The translations under genes were made by a program, and so were the position numbers. Shown here piece by piece: positions 1 through 12,121 of a DNA stretch of 64,000 nt (its first letter is position 1; every line of letters begins with the position of its first letter). Source of the stretch: Punica granatum (Eukaryota > Streptophyta > Magnoliopsida > Myrtales > Lythraceae); the NCBI RefSeq assembly GCF_007655135.1, contig NC_045132.1, positions 12,152,001 to 12,216,000 on the forward strand, given 5' to 3'. The notes beneath the pieces are model-generated. The model saw only the letters and a list, made by a program, of their open reading frames with translations, had not been told where the DNA came from and did not search any database.

Positions 1-352
1 CGGGAGGAAATGCTTTACTATCGACGGGTCTAGCCCCGGCATGTCGGCGTAGGACCAGGCAAAGACTTCTTGATACCTGGTCAGGAAATCGATCATTCGG
101 ACCCGTTGTGTTGGGTCGAGGCTCGTACTGATCTTTAGGATGCGGGGCTCCTCTTCAGTGCCCCCGTTGATCTCTTCCGTTGGCTCGAGCGAGGTGAGTT
201 GGCGATCCTCGAGGCGGCGCAAACTCTCTTCTATCTCAGGCACTAGACTGTCTTCGTTGAGCCCTTCCCCGAAGTATATGGGTCCGGGCTCTCCGAGACA
301 TTCTTCGGATGGGTTCGAATCAACGCTTCGAAGATTTGGATTCAAGTGGAGC
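1..352 (-). pseudogene. A1 pol exon, N-terminal end of RT polyprotein (partial)
   Basis: The segment begins at the predicted splice acceptor and stays open to the window edge. It encodes the acidic linker before RT (PIYFGEGL, EIEESLRRL), then the stretch containing RVRMIDFLTRYQEVF and PGLDPSIVKHFLP that precedes the RT fingers in the other copies. The RT catalytic motifs would lie beyond base 1. There is no start codon of its own; translation would depend on splicing to the upstream gag-pro exon. It belongs to a decayed element whose gag-pro exon carries two stops, so it is probably not functional. Confidence 0.8.
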
Positions 353-565
353 CTGAAGAATTGAAAGAATCATCTTAGAAAATTTAGAATGGTACGAACA
401 AGAGAGCAGGGAAGAGAGAATGGAATAGACAAGGATTCAAAAAATGCATATAGGGAATTCATTGATAGTATGGATCATGAAGCCATAACAGAATTCCCTC
501 TTCCGTCGTGTGGCCTACGGTTACACCGACACGCGGGAAACATCTCATACATCGATAAATCTTAC
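353..565 (-). other. Predicted retrotransposon intron (A1), 213 bp, between pro and RT
   Basis: The donor GTAAG begins at 565 on the minus strand and overlaps the normal pro stop codon; the acceptor TTCTTCAG ends at 353 after a pyrimidine-rich stretch. Removing the interval joins a 2-nt codon remainder to the first base of the pol exon and keeps the frame. Equivalent introns occur at 7394-7606, 18837-19048 and 37121-37344. Splicing at this position is known for Ogre elements; here it is predicted from sequence only. Confidence 0.7.
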
Positions 566-2583
566 ACATCGGCGATCACAGCCGAATAGCGCAGGACTGA
601 GGTCCAGTTGTTAAGCTCCTCGTTTTCCTACGCCGGGCGGATGTGAACCCCTGAAGGAATCTCCTCGGTGACGGCATACACGGTTGGCAAAGCGTCGGTC
701 GTGTCATCGAAGTCCGAGGAAGGGCCGTCAGGGGTGCTCCCGATGATGAGTGGAGGCCCGGGATAGAAATGGGGTAGCGGGGGGACTGGAATGCCCCTGT
801 TGAGCCTACCATAGTGCGTGGCGAGGTGGTGGAGGTGGTTGCCCCGGCGGGCCTCAATAATTTCATGGCAGGAGGGGCAAAAGCCAAGTCCCCTCCTATG
901 CTTGTATACTTCAACTTCAATGGGGCGGTTGATTCCTTGCCCGCGCGCCCCAAGGCCGGTGCCGGGAATGTAATTGTGGCGCAAAAGGATCTTCCCTATC
1001 ATGCGGTCGGCGCGGGACGGCCCGACCTCTCCGTAATCCCGAATAACGGAAATGGTCTCGAAGGAGTGGAAGGGCAGGTTTTCGTCGTCTCCGACGCAGA
1101 TGTACGGAATCGCCGTCTCCTTGTAGATGGCGTAATCTTCCTCCCCTTTGACTGTGATGATCCTCTCTTCGACGATGAATTTCACCTTCTGATGTAACGA
1201 GGACGGAATGGCGCCGGCCGAGTGGATCCACGGCCTTCCAAGTAGTAGGCTGAAGGCGTTTCGGATATCCAATACTTGGAATGTGACGCTGAAGGAGCAT
1301 GGGCCGATATCTATGAGGAGGTCGATTTCTCCGTTCACCTCTCTCCTTGAACCATCAAAGGCTCGGACCGCTGTTTTGCTAGGACGGATGCGGTTGAGAT
1401 CCACATTCATCTGCTTCAAAGTGGTCACCGGGCACACGTTGAGCGCAGAGCCATTGTCAATCATGACTCGACCAACGATGTGGTTGTTGCACTTGCAGAC
1501 AATGTGCAGTGCCCGGGAATGCGCGCATCCTTTAGAAGGGAGCTCATCGTCTGAAAACGAGATGGTATTGGAGAAGATAGAGTTGATGGTTTCCTCTATC
1601 CGGTCCGGGGGCGTCCCTTTGGGGACTTGTGCGGCCGTCAGGACCCGCATGAGGGCCTCCCTGTGGGGTTCCGAATTGAGTAGGAGGGCGAACAATGAGA
1701 TGTGGGCCGGAGATTTGGCCATCTGCTCCACCACCTTATACTCGCTCGCTTTGATGACTTTCATGAAGGCTTCGGCCTCCTCCTCTGACACTTTCTTGGA
1801 CGGAGTAGGCAGGGTCCTTGGCCTTGTCTCCGCTTCGTTAGCGGGCGCCTTCCCTTTATCGGTGGTTGCCGGGTTCTCGTATAGTCGTCCTGAGCGAGTT
1901 ATGCCCATGACGCCGAATTGTTGCTCGAGGTTCCCGACACCTGCCTCGTAGGTCCAGGGGACCCTGTCGTTCGAGTATGGTTCCCGGGCGGGAACATCTA
2001 TGACGAGCGGGGCATAGGGTGCGTCAATCCCGGCAAATCCGACTGCGGCTTCTGCTGGTATGTATTCGATCACAAAGGGGGAAGGCCAATCTTGCTCGCC
2101 TTCGCCCTCGCTTGATGTGCACACGGTGATCATGTTGATGGAGGGCCCCTGAGCCGGTCCATGGTCGGGGAGGAGATTAGCCTGCACGTTCGGAGACCTT
2201 ACGGCTTTGAACACGAGCTCCTTCGCGTCTATCATCTCTTGGATTTTCTCCCTTAACTTCCAGCAATTGTCTAGGGTGTGTCCTGGTGCCCCTCGGTGGT
2301 ACTCGCATTGCCTGCTCTGATATTGGATGGTCGGGTCGAAGTTTGGGCTAGGCGTTATCGTCCCGACCTTGTCATGAATTTGCCTGTAGATGTGGGAAAG
2401 TGGGACCGACAAGGCCGGGTATTGTCTGCGGGGTCGTGGTTGCGCTGCATCGCCTTATTGACCTTGCGGGGGCGGGGCCCGTTGTGTCGGCTGAGAAGTC
2501 CTAGGAGCCGGAGGTTGGTATTGAGGGACTTGAGATGGAGCAGGAGCATAATGGTGGACGACGGGCGACGACACCGTAGGTAG
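566..2583 (-). pseudogene. A1 gag-pro exon, 3' part, with two nonsense codons
   Basis: It encodes the proline/glutamine-rich end of gag, a CCHC-like knuckle (CEYHRGAPGHTLDNCW), the aspartic protease with MIDNGSALNVCP as active-site segment, and a G-patch-like domain (IPGTGLGARGQGINRP). A TAA at 2456-2458 (probably CAA before) separates gag from pro, and a TAG at 628-630 (CAG in element C) ends the frame about 20 codons before the normal end. Unlike A2, this copy keeps the whole C-terminal tail sequence. On the paralogue model, gag and protease would be made as one polyprotein in the intact family. Confidence 0.88.
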
Positions 2584-2737
2584 GAACCCGGGCTTTTCGG
2601 CTTTTCTAATTGACCCAGTTCTTCTGGCCGCACCTTCACCTCCGTTTGCTGGGTGGTGAATAGTGACCCGGGCTTTGATCGGGGATTCTCGTGTGGGAAG
2701 CCGGTGGGCCAAAATGGGGTGCTGACAGACGCGAAGT
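2584..2737 (-). repeat. Truncated LTR 5' end (about 150 bp) of the large Ty3 family
   Basis: On the minus strand it starts with TGTCAGCACCCCATTTTGG, the same first bases as the LTRs at 7842, 30702 and 51296. After about 150 bp it stops and gag of A1 follows. It is joined on the other side directly to the satellite of A2 without the polypurine tract seen in C and B. This is a deletion or illegitimate-recombination junction rather than a normal 3' LTR. Confidence 0.75.
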
Positions 2738-3035
2738 CCAGAAAGCATTAAAGCGGACGCGAAGTTCGTGGACGCGAAGTCCAGAAAGCAGTAAAGCGAA
2801 CGCGAAGTCCGTGGACGTGAAGTCCAGAAAACAGTAAAGCGGACGCGAAGTCCGTGGACGCGAAGTCCAGAAAGCAGTAAAGCAGACGCAAAGTCCAGAA
2901 AGCAGTAAAGCGGACGCGAAGTCCAGAAAGCAGTAAAGCGGACGCGAAGTCCAGAAAGCAATAAAGCGGACGCGAAGTCCGTGGACGCGAAGTCTAGAAA
3001 GCAGTAAAGCGGACGCGAAGTCCGGAAAGCAGTAA
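2738..3035 (-). repeat. Tandem repeat, 28-bp and 43-bp units (A2 3' UTR satellite)
   Basis: Units share the core GGACGCGAAGTCC (plus strand). The short unit is 28 bp; the long unit carries one extra 15-bp core copy, giving 43 bp. Both types are interspersed. The same core builds the 70-bp satellite at 23511-24262 in element C. Apparent open frames here are a by-product of the repeat. Confidence 0.9.
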
Positions 3036-3959
3036 AGTGCGTAGAGTATAAGGGAAGGTAAGGGTGGGGATGGATGCTAGGCGATATGTCGAGGACGTCG
3101 GCAGAGGCAGATTGTCCCATTCCAAGTCGAGCTTGCTATTTGTTGCTTCCTTGAGCTAGGGTCAAGAGGATTCTCTATTATGCCCTCCATTCGGTTCGAA
3201 GCCCCGATCTGTCGCGCAAGCCAATCGCGTGTTCGTCAAGAAGGAGATGCCCCTTGGGATTCCCAATCACACCTGTGCACGGAGACAGGGAAACCTACAA
3301 AGGATGTCAAGGATAGCCCGTAGAATATGTGCGTAAAGGTAAAAGGAGGGATCTTATGGGATCCTCCAAGTCAAGGATACGCTGATTCGACCCCCATTTC
3401 GAAACCGGTCTCGAGCCTGGAGAGTCGAAGAGAGTTTGCTTGCGTCGAAGAGTGTCGAACCACTACTCGATGTAGCTTCACAGGGGAAGTGTCGCTTTTC
3501 TTTCGTGGTCGGGCCGACATTGTCCCCTAACTTTTGCCTAGGCCGCGGGATGCGCGACAGCCTAGCGAGGTATTTTATTTGATTTTTCTCACATGAATGC
3601 TCACCTTTTGCTACGATTCCCCATGTTTGGGTGGGATCGCATCCCTCGGGTCCTCTAACTTTTGCTTAGGCCGCCTCGGAGAGGTTTTCGACCTAGCGAG
3701 GAAGTGACTTGTGCTCTCCTTTTGCCGCGACTCCCCTTTGCGGGATTTTAAGTCGTGCCACTCGTTCCCTAGCTTTTGCCTAGGCCGCCTCGAAGAGCTT
3801 TTCGACCTAGCGGGAAAATTTATTATTTTTTTTTCTCAAGAAAGCTTAGTATTGGACAAATTGTGGGAATCGACGTTCGTCCACGGAAACAGAAATGTCT
3901 TACAATAAAAAGGGCACGGAGCCCGGCGGATGATAAAAAACGAAAACACATACAAGCGC
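3036..3959 (-). other. A2 3' UTR with an array of conserved hairpins
   Basis: No coding potential. The stretch 3536-3811 holds five hairpin modules: three with GCTAGG...CCTAGGC outer stems (3778-3811, 3664-3697, 3536-3566), alternating with hairpins whose outer stems are CGACT/AGTCG (3728-3755) and CGAT/ATCG (3613-3640) around CCC...GGG. The same order is found in elements C and B. The remaining 3036-3535 is unique 3' UTR, also conserved in C, with no further structure that I recognise. Confidence 0.7.
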
Positions 3960-6900
3960 TCATGGATAATACTTCTTGATGGCGTCGGCGTTGACGGGAA
4001 GGGCATTTTCAGCGCCGTCCATGTCGCTCAAAATGACCGCTCCTCCGGAGAAAACCTCCTTGACGACAAAGGGGCCGTCGTATTTGTACGAGATCTTCCC
4101 TTGAGAGTCCGGCGTGACGTGTAGGACTTTCCTCAAAACGAGGTCGCCGGGGCTGAAATCGCGGTGGCGGATTGAAGGCTCGAGCCATTCTTTGTTGGTA
4201 GCACTGTCCGTGGCGTAGCGCTTTTAGCCTCTTCTCATCAATGAAATTCAACTGTTCGTACCGCTGCTTCACCCATTGTGCTTCTTCAAGTTCGGCCTCG
4301 GCAAGAATCCTCATGGAAGGGATCTCCACTTCGATTGGGAGGACGACCTCCATGCCATAGACTAGTGAGTACGGGGTTGCCCCGATTGATGTCCGTATGG
4401 ATGTACGGTACGCCAAGAGTGCATAGGGGAGCATCTCGTGCCAATCCTTGTAGTTCACCGTCATTTTTTCGATGATCTTTTCGATGTTCTTATTCGCCGC
4501 TTCCACCGCACCGTTCATTTGGGGACGGTACGGGGTGGAGTTGCGGTGTCGGATTTTGAATTGTGCACAGAGCTCATAGATGACCTTGTTGTTCAGGTTC
4601 TTGGCGTTGTCCGTGATGATGGTCGCAGGGACCCCGTACCGGGCGATGACGTCGCGTCTGAGAAAACGGGCCACGGCTTTCGCGGTGACTGACGCAAGAG
4701 TGACGGCTTCGATCCATTTGGTGAAGTAGTCGATCGCCACCAAAATGAACATATGTCCGTTAGACGCTTTGGGGTTGATCGGGCCAATCACATCCATCCC
4801 CCACATCAAAAAAGGCCATGGTGCCGTCATGGGGCGCAGTTCGTTGGGCGGCGCTTTGATCTGATCGGCGTAAACCTGACATTGGTGACAATGCCTGACG
4901 TGCTTCACACAATCGGTCTCCATGGTGGACCAATAATAGCCTAGGCGCATAATCTTCTTAGCGAGCATGAGACCGTTCATATGGGGTCCACAGTTTCCCC
5001 CGTGCACTTCCTCCATGAGACGTCGCGATTCGTGGTCGTCGATGCATCGGAGGAGTGTGGAGTCGAAGGAGCGGCGGTAGAGTATCTCGCCGCTCAAAAA
5101 GTAATGTATCGCGAGGCGCCTGAGAGTCTTCCGATCGCGGAGATCGGCAAATGGGGGGTATTGGCCGGTTCGTAGAAGGTTCTTGATGTCTTCGTACCAC
5201 GGCTTCGCCTCGGATGCTTCGATTGAGTTACAGTGTGCCGGTCCTTCGGCTATCTCAATCTCGAGGGGCTCGATAAGATTTTCCTTCGTGATGCTCAACA
5301 TGGAGGCGAGCGTTGCAAGCGCGTCCGCGAATTGATTTGTCATGCGCGGGGTATAGGTGAACGAGATGTCCTCGAAGTTCTCTGTTAGCTTCTCGAGGTA
5401 CTCGTGGAATGGCACTAGCTTTGCGTCCTTTGTCTTCCATTGCCCCAATGTCTGGAAGATAGTGAGCATAGAGTCGCCGAACACTTCGAGTTCTTTTACC
5501 TTGAAATCAATCGCCGCTTGTAGGCCGAGAATACATGCCTCATACTTGGCCACATTATTGGTGCACGGGAAGTCGATCTTTGCCGCTACCGGGTAATAGC
5601 GTCCGTCCGGGGATATCAATACTGCGCCAATACTTGATCCCATGGAATTGACGGCACTGTCGAAATACATCTTCCATCTCGGTTTCTCTCCGTCGTCGTC
5701 TACTTGGAGAATCCCCTCATCCGGGAAGTCGGGATTAATCGGTGTGTGGTCTTCAATTGGGAATTCTGCCAAATGATTCGCGATCGCCTGCCCCTTGACC
5801 GAAGTGCGGGACACGTATTCGATATCATACTCCGTCAATTGACAACGCCATTTGGCGAGGTTCCGCGTGGAGGAGGGGCTGTCGAGTAAATACTTCAAGG
5901 GGTCTGCCTTTGATAGCAAGCGGATCGTGTGATAAAACGTGTATTGTCGGAGCCTCTGCATGACCCACACCAATGCGCAACACATCTTCTCAATTTCCGG
6001 ATAATTGGACTCTCCATCGGTGAACTTTTTGCTCAGATAGTAGATCGCGCGCTCCGTGTGTGTGGACTCTTCCTCCTGTCCCAGCATGCATCCTAATGAT
6101 TGGCGGCGTACAGTTAGGTAAAGTACGAGGGGACGGCCCGGTGTAGGCGGGACCAATACCGGCGGTTGGACCAGATACGCCTTGATGGTGTCGAAGGCCT
6201 TCTGACATTCTTCGTCCCATTCGATCGCCGCGTTCTTGCGAAGCAAGCGAAAGAGTGGTTGGCATTTGTCTACCAGGTTTGCGATGAATCGTGCGATGTA
6301 ATTCAATCGCCCTGGGAAGCCTCGTACTTCGCGGACCGAAGACGGTGGAGGAAGTTCTTTGATCGCCTTGACTTTATCGGGATCTACCTCGATGCCGCGC
6401 TCGCTGACCACGAATTCTAGTAGTTTTCCCGATCGAGCGCCGAACGTGCATTTTGCCGGATTAAGCCGAAGTTTGTACTCTTTTAAGCGGTCGAAGAGAC
6501 GCTTCAAATTAACGAGGTGATCTTCTCCTTCTTTGGACTTGGCAATCATGTCGTCGACATAGACCTCGACTTCCTTGTGCATCATGTCGTGGAACAACGT
6601 AACCATAGCCCTCTGATAAGTTGCCTCGGCGTTCTTGAGGCCGAAAGGCATGACGCTGTAACAAAAAGTTCCCCACATGGTAGTGAACGTTGTCTTGATC
6701 TTGTCTTCTTCGGCCATCCGAATTTGGTTGTATCAGGAGAAGCCGTCCATGAAAGAAAACAGGGCGTGGCGCGCCGTGTTATCGACTAGTATGTCGATGT
6801 GGGGCAAGGGAAAATTGTCCTTGGGGCTGGCTTTATTGAGGTCCCGATAGTCGACGCAGACTCGAACCCTTCCATCTTTCTTTTCCACCGGCACAATGTT

Positions 6901-7393
6901 TGCCACCCACTCGGAATAGTTACAGACCTCGAGAAAGCCCGCGTTGATCTGCTTGACAACCTCCTCCTTGATGCGGAGAAGGGGGCTTGCCCGTTGCCGT
7001 CGCAATTGTTGCCGCTTGGGCGGGAACTTCTCAGTGTCTAGGGGGAGGAAGTGCTTTACTATCGACGGGTCTAGTCCCGGCAAGTCGGCGTAGGACCCGG
7101 CGAAGACTTCTTGATACCTGGTCAGGAAATCGATCATTCGGACCCGTTGTGTTGGGTCGAGGCTCGTACCGATCTTTAGGATGCGGGGCTCCTCTTCAGT
7201 GCCCACGTTGATCTCTTCCGTTGGCTCGAGCGAGGTGAGCTGGCGATCCTTGAGGCGGCGCAAACTCTCTTCTATCTCGGGTACTAGACTGTCTTCGTCG
7301 AGCCCTTCCCCGAAGTATATGGGTCCGGGCTCTCCGAGACATTCTTTGGATGGGTTCGAATCAACGTGTCGAAGATTTGGATTCGAGTGGAGC
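3960..7393 (-). pseudogene. A2 pol: RT, dual RNase H and integrase, with one nonsense codon and one frameshift
   Basis: Domains in order: linker, RT with motif A (FSFMDGFS) and the catalytic box YVDD, a degenerate RNase H or connection region, a second RNase H (MYFDSAVN, VAKYEAC, VFGDSML), an integrase zinc finger with all four ligands (VHGG, PHMNG, RHCHQC), and the integrase core (MDVIGP, TDNAKN, VEAANK). A TGA at 6733-6735 replaces a glycine codon seen in C, splitting RT. An 8-bp deletion near 4170 shifts the frame close to the C-terminus. The original frame ends with TGA at 3960-3962. The second, archaeal-type RNase H is characteristic of the Tat lineage. Confidence 0.9.
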
Positions 7394-7606
7394 CTGGAGA
7401 ATTGAAAGAAACGTCTTAGAAAATTTTGAATGGTGTGAACAAAAGAGTAGGGAAGAGAGAATGGAATAGAAAAGGATTCAAAAAATGCATATAGGGAATT
7501 CATTGATAGTGTGGATCACGAAGCCATAACAGAGTTCCCTCTTCCGTCGTGTGGCCTACGGCTACGCCGACACGCGGGAAACATCTTGTACATAGATAAA
7601 TCTTAC
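7394..7606 (-). other. Predicted retrotransposon intron (A2), 213 bp
   Basis: The donor GTAAGA starts at 7606 and the acceptor TCTCCAG ends at 7394 on the minus strand. Length and ends match the A1 intron. The upstream exon has lost about 0.22 kb just before the donor, so here splicing would not restore a full polyprotein. Confidence 0.68.
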
Positions 7607-7841
7607 ACATCGGCCCCTGTTGAGCCTACCATAGTGTGTGGCGAGGCGGTGGAGATGATTACCCCGGCGGGCCTCAATAATTTCGTGGCAGGAGGGGCGA
7701 AAGCCGAGTTCCCTCCTATGCTTGTATTCCTCAACTTCAATGGGGCGGTTGATTCCTTGCCTGTGCGCCCCAAGGCCGGTGCCGGGAATGTAATTGTGGC
7801 GCAAAAGGACCTTCCCTATCATGCGGTCGGCGCGAGACGGC
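7607..7841 (-). pseudogene. A2 pro fragment: G-patch-like domain only, with an internal deletion
   Basis: It encodes the stretch from DRMIGKVLLRHNY to the HYGRLNRG segment, then jumps directly to the bases before the splice donor. Compared with A1, about 220 bp between the equivalents of 571 and 795 are missing, with the dinucleotide GC shared by both breakpoints. The upstream side is cut by the plus-strand LTR at 7842 within the sequence that encodes PSRADR in other copies. Confidence 0.82.
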
Positions 7842-9117
7842 TGTCAGCACCCCATTTTGGCCCACCGGCTTCCCACACGAGGATTTCCGACCGAGGCCCG
7901 GGACACTATTCATCACCCGGCAATCAGAGACAAATAGGAGAAGAGCACGGTCTACTGAGAAAAGCGGAGGAAAGCCATCGGAAGAACGAACGAACAAGGA
8001 ATCCCCGAAACGACAGAGCTCACACTGTGGCACTATTCATCACCGAGTCACCGAAGCACCGAAAGGTGCCCAATATGGGACTCCAAAAATTCCTCTCAAT
8101 GCCAAAGTGACCAATGACACGTCCGGGCGCATTTCCGGGGCGTCCTGCTTAAGCCGGGACACCCCAATCCCCCACGGACGCCTTTTCTGACAGAGCTCCC
8201 GGGGTTCGCCCCACTAACAAGCAAACGGCCCCTCAAAACGGGCTTACAGGCATCCAAGGACCACCTGGGCCGGGGAACAAGCTTTAGACAACCTTCCGAA
8301 ACTCGACTCGGTCTCCCGAGCTATGTTTCAGTGGGCACGAACGTCTCCCGGCGAACCTTCAGGGCATTTCCACGGAAAACAGAGATCACAACGATCTTCG
8401 AGCACCCCACGACGATCCCCGAGCGCCTCAAGACATTCAGGGAACACTGAGAAAATCCCGGTCCCAAGTCCCTAGGCCTCCCCGGGCTGACGGTCCTCGG
8501 CCGGGGACGACGAGCCGACGATCCCTACGGGGTGAAAGGGTCACCGAAACGAATGTTAGGATGCACAAAGAGCAATCGGGGACCGGGGGACGCTAAACTC
8601 CGCTCCGAACGTCCAAACAGGGCAAAACCGACTCTCGAGGCGCCGAGTCGCCCGAACGTTCGTCCACACGACGCATGGCGATATTAGGCTCATTCAAATC
8701 CTCGTCATTCAAGCATTCCAAATCCATAAATTAATTGGACATCGGAGATCGGACGCGCGTTCAATCAAGTCTCGAACTTTTCCCGGCTTTTCTCTTAGTC
8801 GAATGGGGTCCGCAGCTCAGCCAAGCCAAGCCTCCAAGCCACGGCTCAACCCCAAGCCACGGCTCAAACTCCAAGCCGCGGTGAAAACCCAAATTCGGTG
8901 GCTCAATCCTTCAAGAAGCTCTCTCCACCACACATTTCAAATATCTCTTACACCCATCAACTCCACTCTTCCATCCATCAACTCCACTCTTCCATCCATC
9001 ACTTCCCATCAACCTTTTCAAGACAACTTCCCCTCCCTAATCCCTCTTAAGAAATTCGGATGCCCTAAGCACCATTTAATTGCATTTAACTTCACTCAAT
9101 CTTGTCATTAAGCTTGC

Positions 9118-9125
9118 ATTTATAA
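9118..9125 (+). promoter_or_regulatory. TATA-like box in LTR (TTTATAAG)
   Basis: It lies 1.28 kb into the LTR, in the context CATTAAGCTT followed by TTTATAAG, which is also present at similar offsets in the other LTRs. This suggests U3 is about 1.3 kb and R plus U5 is about 3.6 kb. Transcription start is not shown. Confidence 0.5.
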
Positions 9126-12121
9126 GTCCATTTGGTCATTAACTTAAACACAACTCATCTTGCACTCCCTCTCTAGCATTTCTCACTCAAACAAATGCTC
9201 TCAACCTCCCAAGAACTTCAGCAAAATCGCAGCAAGCAAGAACCACCCAAAAACCAAGCAAAACACTCAAGACTTAAGTCGGAATCCATCCCGACTTAAA
9301 TCCAAACTTCACCAAACTTCATATCCTACATGTTTTCGACCCCCTCTATCCATTTCCGAGCTTATATTTCAAGTTTGAAGCCTCTAAGTTAGAGAATCAG
9401 CTCAGTACAGAACCGAGCATAGTTTTGGCCCAGCCGGGTCAAAACTTCCAACCCTGTTTTCTCACCTTCTCGAGTCGGTCTGAACTTTCAAAACCCATCA
9501 AACACCTCCGGGGGTTCGTTAGGAGTCGGGAGCCACCGACCTTGCTCAAAAATTCCATCGGAATCCACCGTTATGAATTCCGACCCGAAAACTGCTCAGT
9601 CGGGCCGTCGTTTCTGACTGTCTGTTCGGTTTTCTTGCAGATCGGGTCGATCCGTGACCCTTTTCGATGAACGACAACTTCTACCACCTCCAGGGGTCAG
9701 TTAGGAGTCAGGAGACGTTGGCCTTGCTCAAATTTTCCATCGGAATCCATCGTTATAAATTCCGACCCGAAAACGGCCCAGTCGGGCCAGTTTCCAGACG
9801 TGCTCTGTTTTGGGTGATTTTTGCAGGACTGTACGGGTCGACCCGACAACTCTGGGAACAAACGACCACCACGGTCACCTAGAGGAGTCCCTTGGCTATC
9901 CAAGTCCGCCGACCTTGCCTCAAAATTCCATCGGGAACCTCCGTGGCGACGTCCGACCCGACTTGTGCCAGTCGGATCTGTCCACCCTTCCATTCGGGTC
10001 TGTTTGGTGCCATTCGGGTCTGTTCAACGGAAAACAGCCCAAACCCGACCCATCAACGGTCCAACCCGACTCTTGAAGGTACCATCCCGCATCTCGGGAC
10101 TAGGTATGACCATTCCCGACTTAGAGGAGCAGGACTTTTACATTATTGTTGTGTTTATGGAGTTTTGAGGGGTTTTAAGCATGATTTTAATTCCGAACTT
10201 TAATATTATGCAATTTCCTTATTACACCATGCATGTTATCATCGTTTAACTTGCTAGCATGTCGGGAAATATTTAAATCGAAGTCGAGGAAACTATCCCG
10301 ACCCGGAAAAGCCGAGATCATTCGGGTTAACCTCTCCATGAGGTAACCTAGAGCTTTCTTGACCTTTTTGGGTCAAGACCGGATTCCTTTGCCCCGATTT
10401 AAATTGTTTCCTGAGTTTTATCGTTTTTCTCACATCCATGAAGTCGGTATTGTTTTATCGATTCCTTTAATAATATGTTTGTGCATGTTTGCATGTTTGA
10501 ATGTGTTATTTAAATCATGATAATACCGACTTTCGTTTAATCGTGTTATTTAACATGTTTGATGTTTGAGCATGCGAGAAACGATTCAAAACAAGACGGG
10601 GAAAACTCGTGAAACCAAATACAAGCCATGAGACCTCTCGGCTTTATCCAAGGAGAATAGGCCGAGAGTCTCATGGAGTTATTCGGGTTCCATGAGGCTT
10701 CCTCTTCCCGTTTTAAATCCGTTCTCGGATTTCGTGTTATTTGCAAGTTCAATTACATCGAGAATTTCACATGAAATGTCTTTCCAAACCAAAATATGCA
10801 TGGATTCGCAATTCGGAGACCCTTTCAGGCCTATTAGGACCAAAGGGTGTTTCGGCCATCGTTGGCCGAATCTTCCTCGGTCTTTCTTGACCCGTCTTGG
10901 TCGCCGAGTCACGAATCGTTTTTACAATTAATGCATTCGGCACAACCCTTAAGCATTAATTCCACAAACAGGTTAATCGGGACGCTCACATGATTAAACC
11001 CATTTCACACTGATAAGGTTTACACGAATTGGCCATTAACTGATAACTCGCGTCGATGAGTTGACAAATGACGTTGGTGCCCTTTTCAAACTTATAAATT
11101 TCAAAACCCGAAACGCACGGTCCGATGTAGCATGGATGTCTGAAAAGGGTTTCTGTGTCTCAACTTGAATGTTTACCTGATTCTAGGTAGCTCAAGTCAG
11201 GATACAGAAGATCTTTCTAGATCACTTCCGGGCAGATCGACCGGTTCTTTGGCTTTTTCGGGGTTCTTGCACAACCCTGGACGACCCAGGGAATTGGTCG
11301 GCACCGGCTACAGGCCGAGGTGGCCCGCACTGCGATGTTTCCCCTTTTCTGAAAACAATTTTCAAATAAAGGGCAAAATCGTCTTTTCACAATTCAGCGA
11401 CACTCTTAGGGTTAGCATGACAGAAACACTACAGTATGGGACAAGAACGGGCTACCTGTTCAGGTGCAAGTTCATCTGCATAGCCCTTTCTTATCTAACT
11501 GATGAGTTTCTGTCATCCTAACATAGACTCGGGTAACTAGAACGGTTATCTCTGTCAGAAAACATGCAAAATGCTGATTAACCTTTCACTCGACTTAACC
11601 AAACACTAGATAATGGTTAGGAGGAATTCTAGATTCCAAATCTAGAGTCGAAACATGAGTTTGGCTAATTCAGTGGAAATTCAGTGTCACAATACAGAAC
11701 AACTGTAAAAGCAATCCACACACATGAGATTTGACTCTCTTTGTCAAGTTCTCAAAACAAAGCCGAATGCTAAAACGTCGGCACGTGCTTGTTTGTCTAG
11801 GGTAGGATTCGCATGCCAAAATACCCCGGATTAACAACTTGTTAAAACACGTACACTCGATAATAACAAACCCCTTGTCTGTTATCTACCTGCTGCGTGT
11901 TATCTTTCTGCACCTGTTTGCCATGCGGGTCGAACCTGATCCCTAGGCCGAATAATATTAGGGTTCAACGCCCTAATCATCGAGCATAGGGTCCAACACC
12001 CTAATCATCACTCACAGGGTCCAATGCTCTATTCAGTGAGAGCGTCCATTGAATTTCAGTTCTTCGGTCTTTTCCCTAAACTCACGGTGAGTTAGAGTGG
12101 AATAATAACCGAACGCGAAAC

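Larger units (their letters stand above)
1..2583 (-). mobile_element. Element A1: Ty3/gypsy Tat/Ogre-type fragment, cut by the left window edge
   Basis: Read on the minus strand this is the C-terminal part of gag, the protease region with a G-patch-like domain, an intron and the first part of pol, in the same order and with close protein similarity to element C (15175-22436). It runs off the left edge inside RT. On its 5' side it begins abruptly at about 2583, joined to an LTR stub, so everything upstream in gag and the 5' LTR is absent. The family assignment rests on gag-pro-RT order and on the paralogues in this window. Confidence 0.9.
2738..7841 (-). mobile_element. Element A2: Ty3/gypsy Tat/Ogre-type, truncated in pro, no LTRs of its own
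   Basis: On the minus strand it runs from the G-patch part of pro (7841) through the intron, RT, both RNase H regions and integrase, then a 3' UTR with hairpins and a satellite. A plus-strand LTR interrupts its pro at 7842. The rest of its gag-pro is not found on the other side of that LTR. It contains one nonsense codon, one 8-bp frameshift and one 0.2-kb deletion. Confidence 0.9.

Noticed and set aside
2455..3120. 221-aa minus-strand ORF
   Set aside because: It is a chance fusion of satellite, LTR stub and gag tail across a deletion junction.
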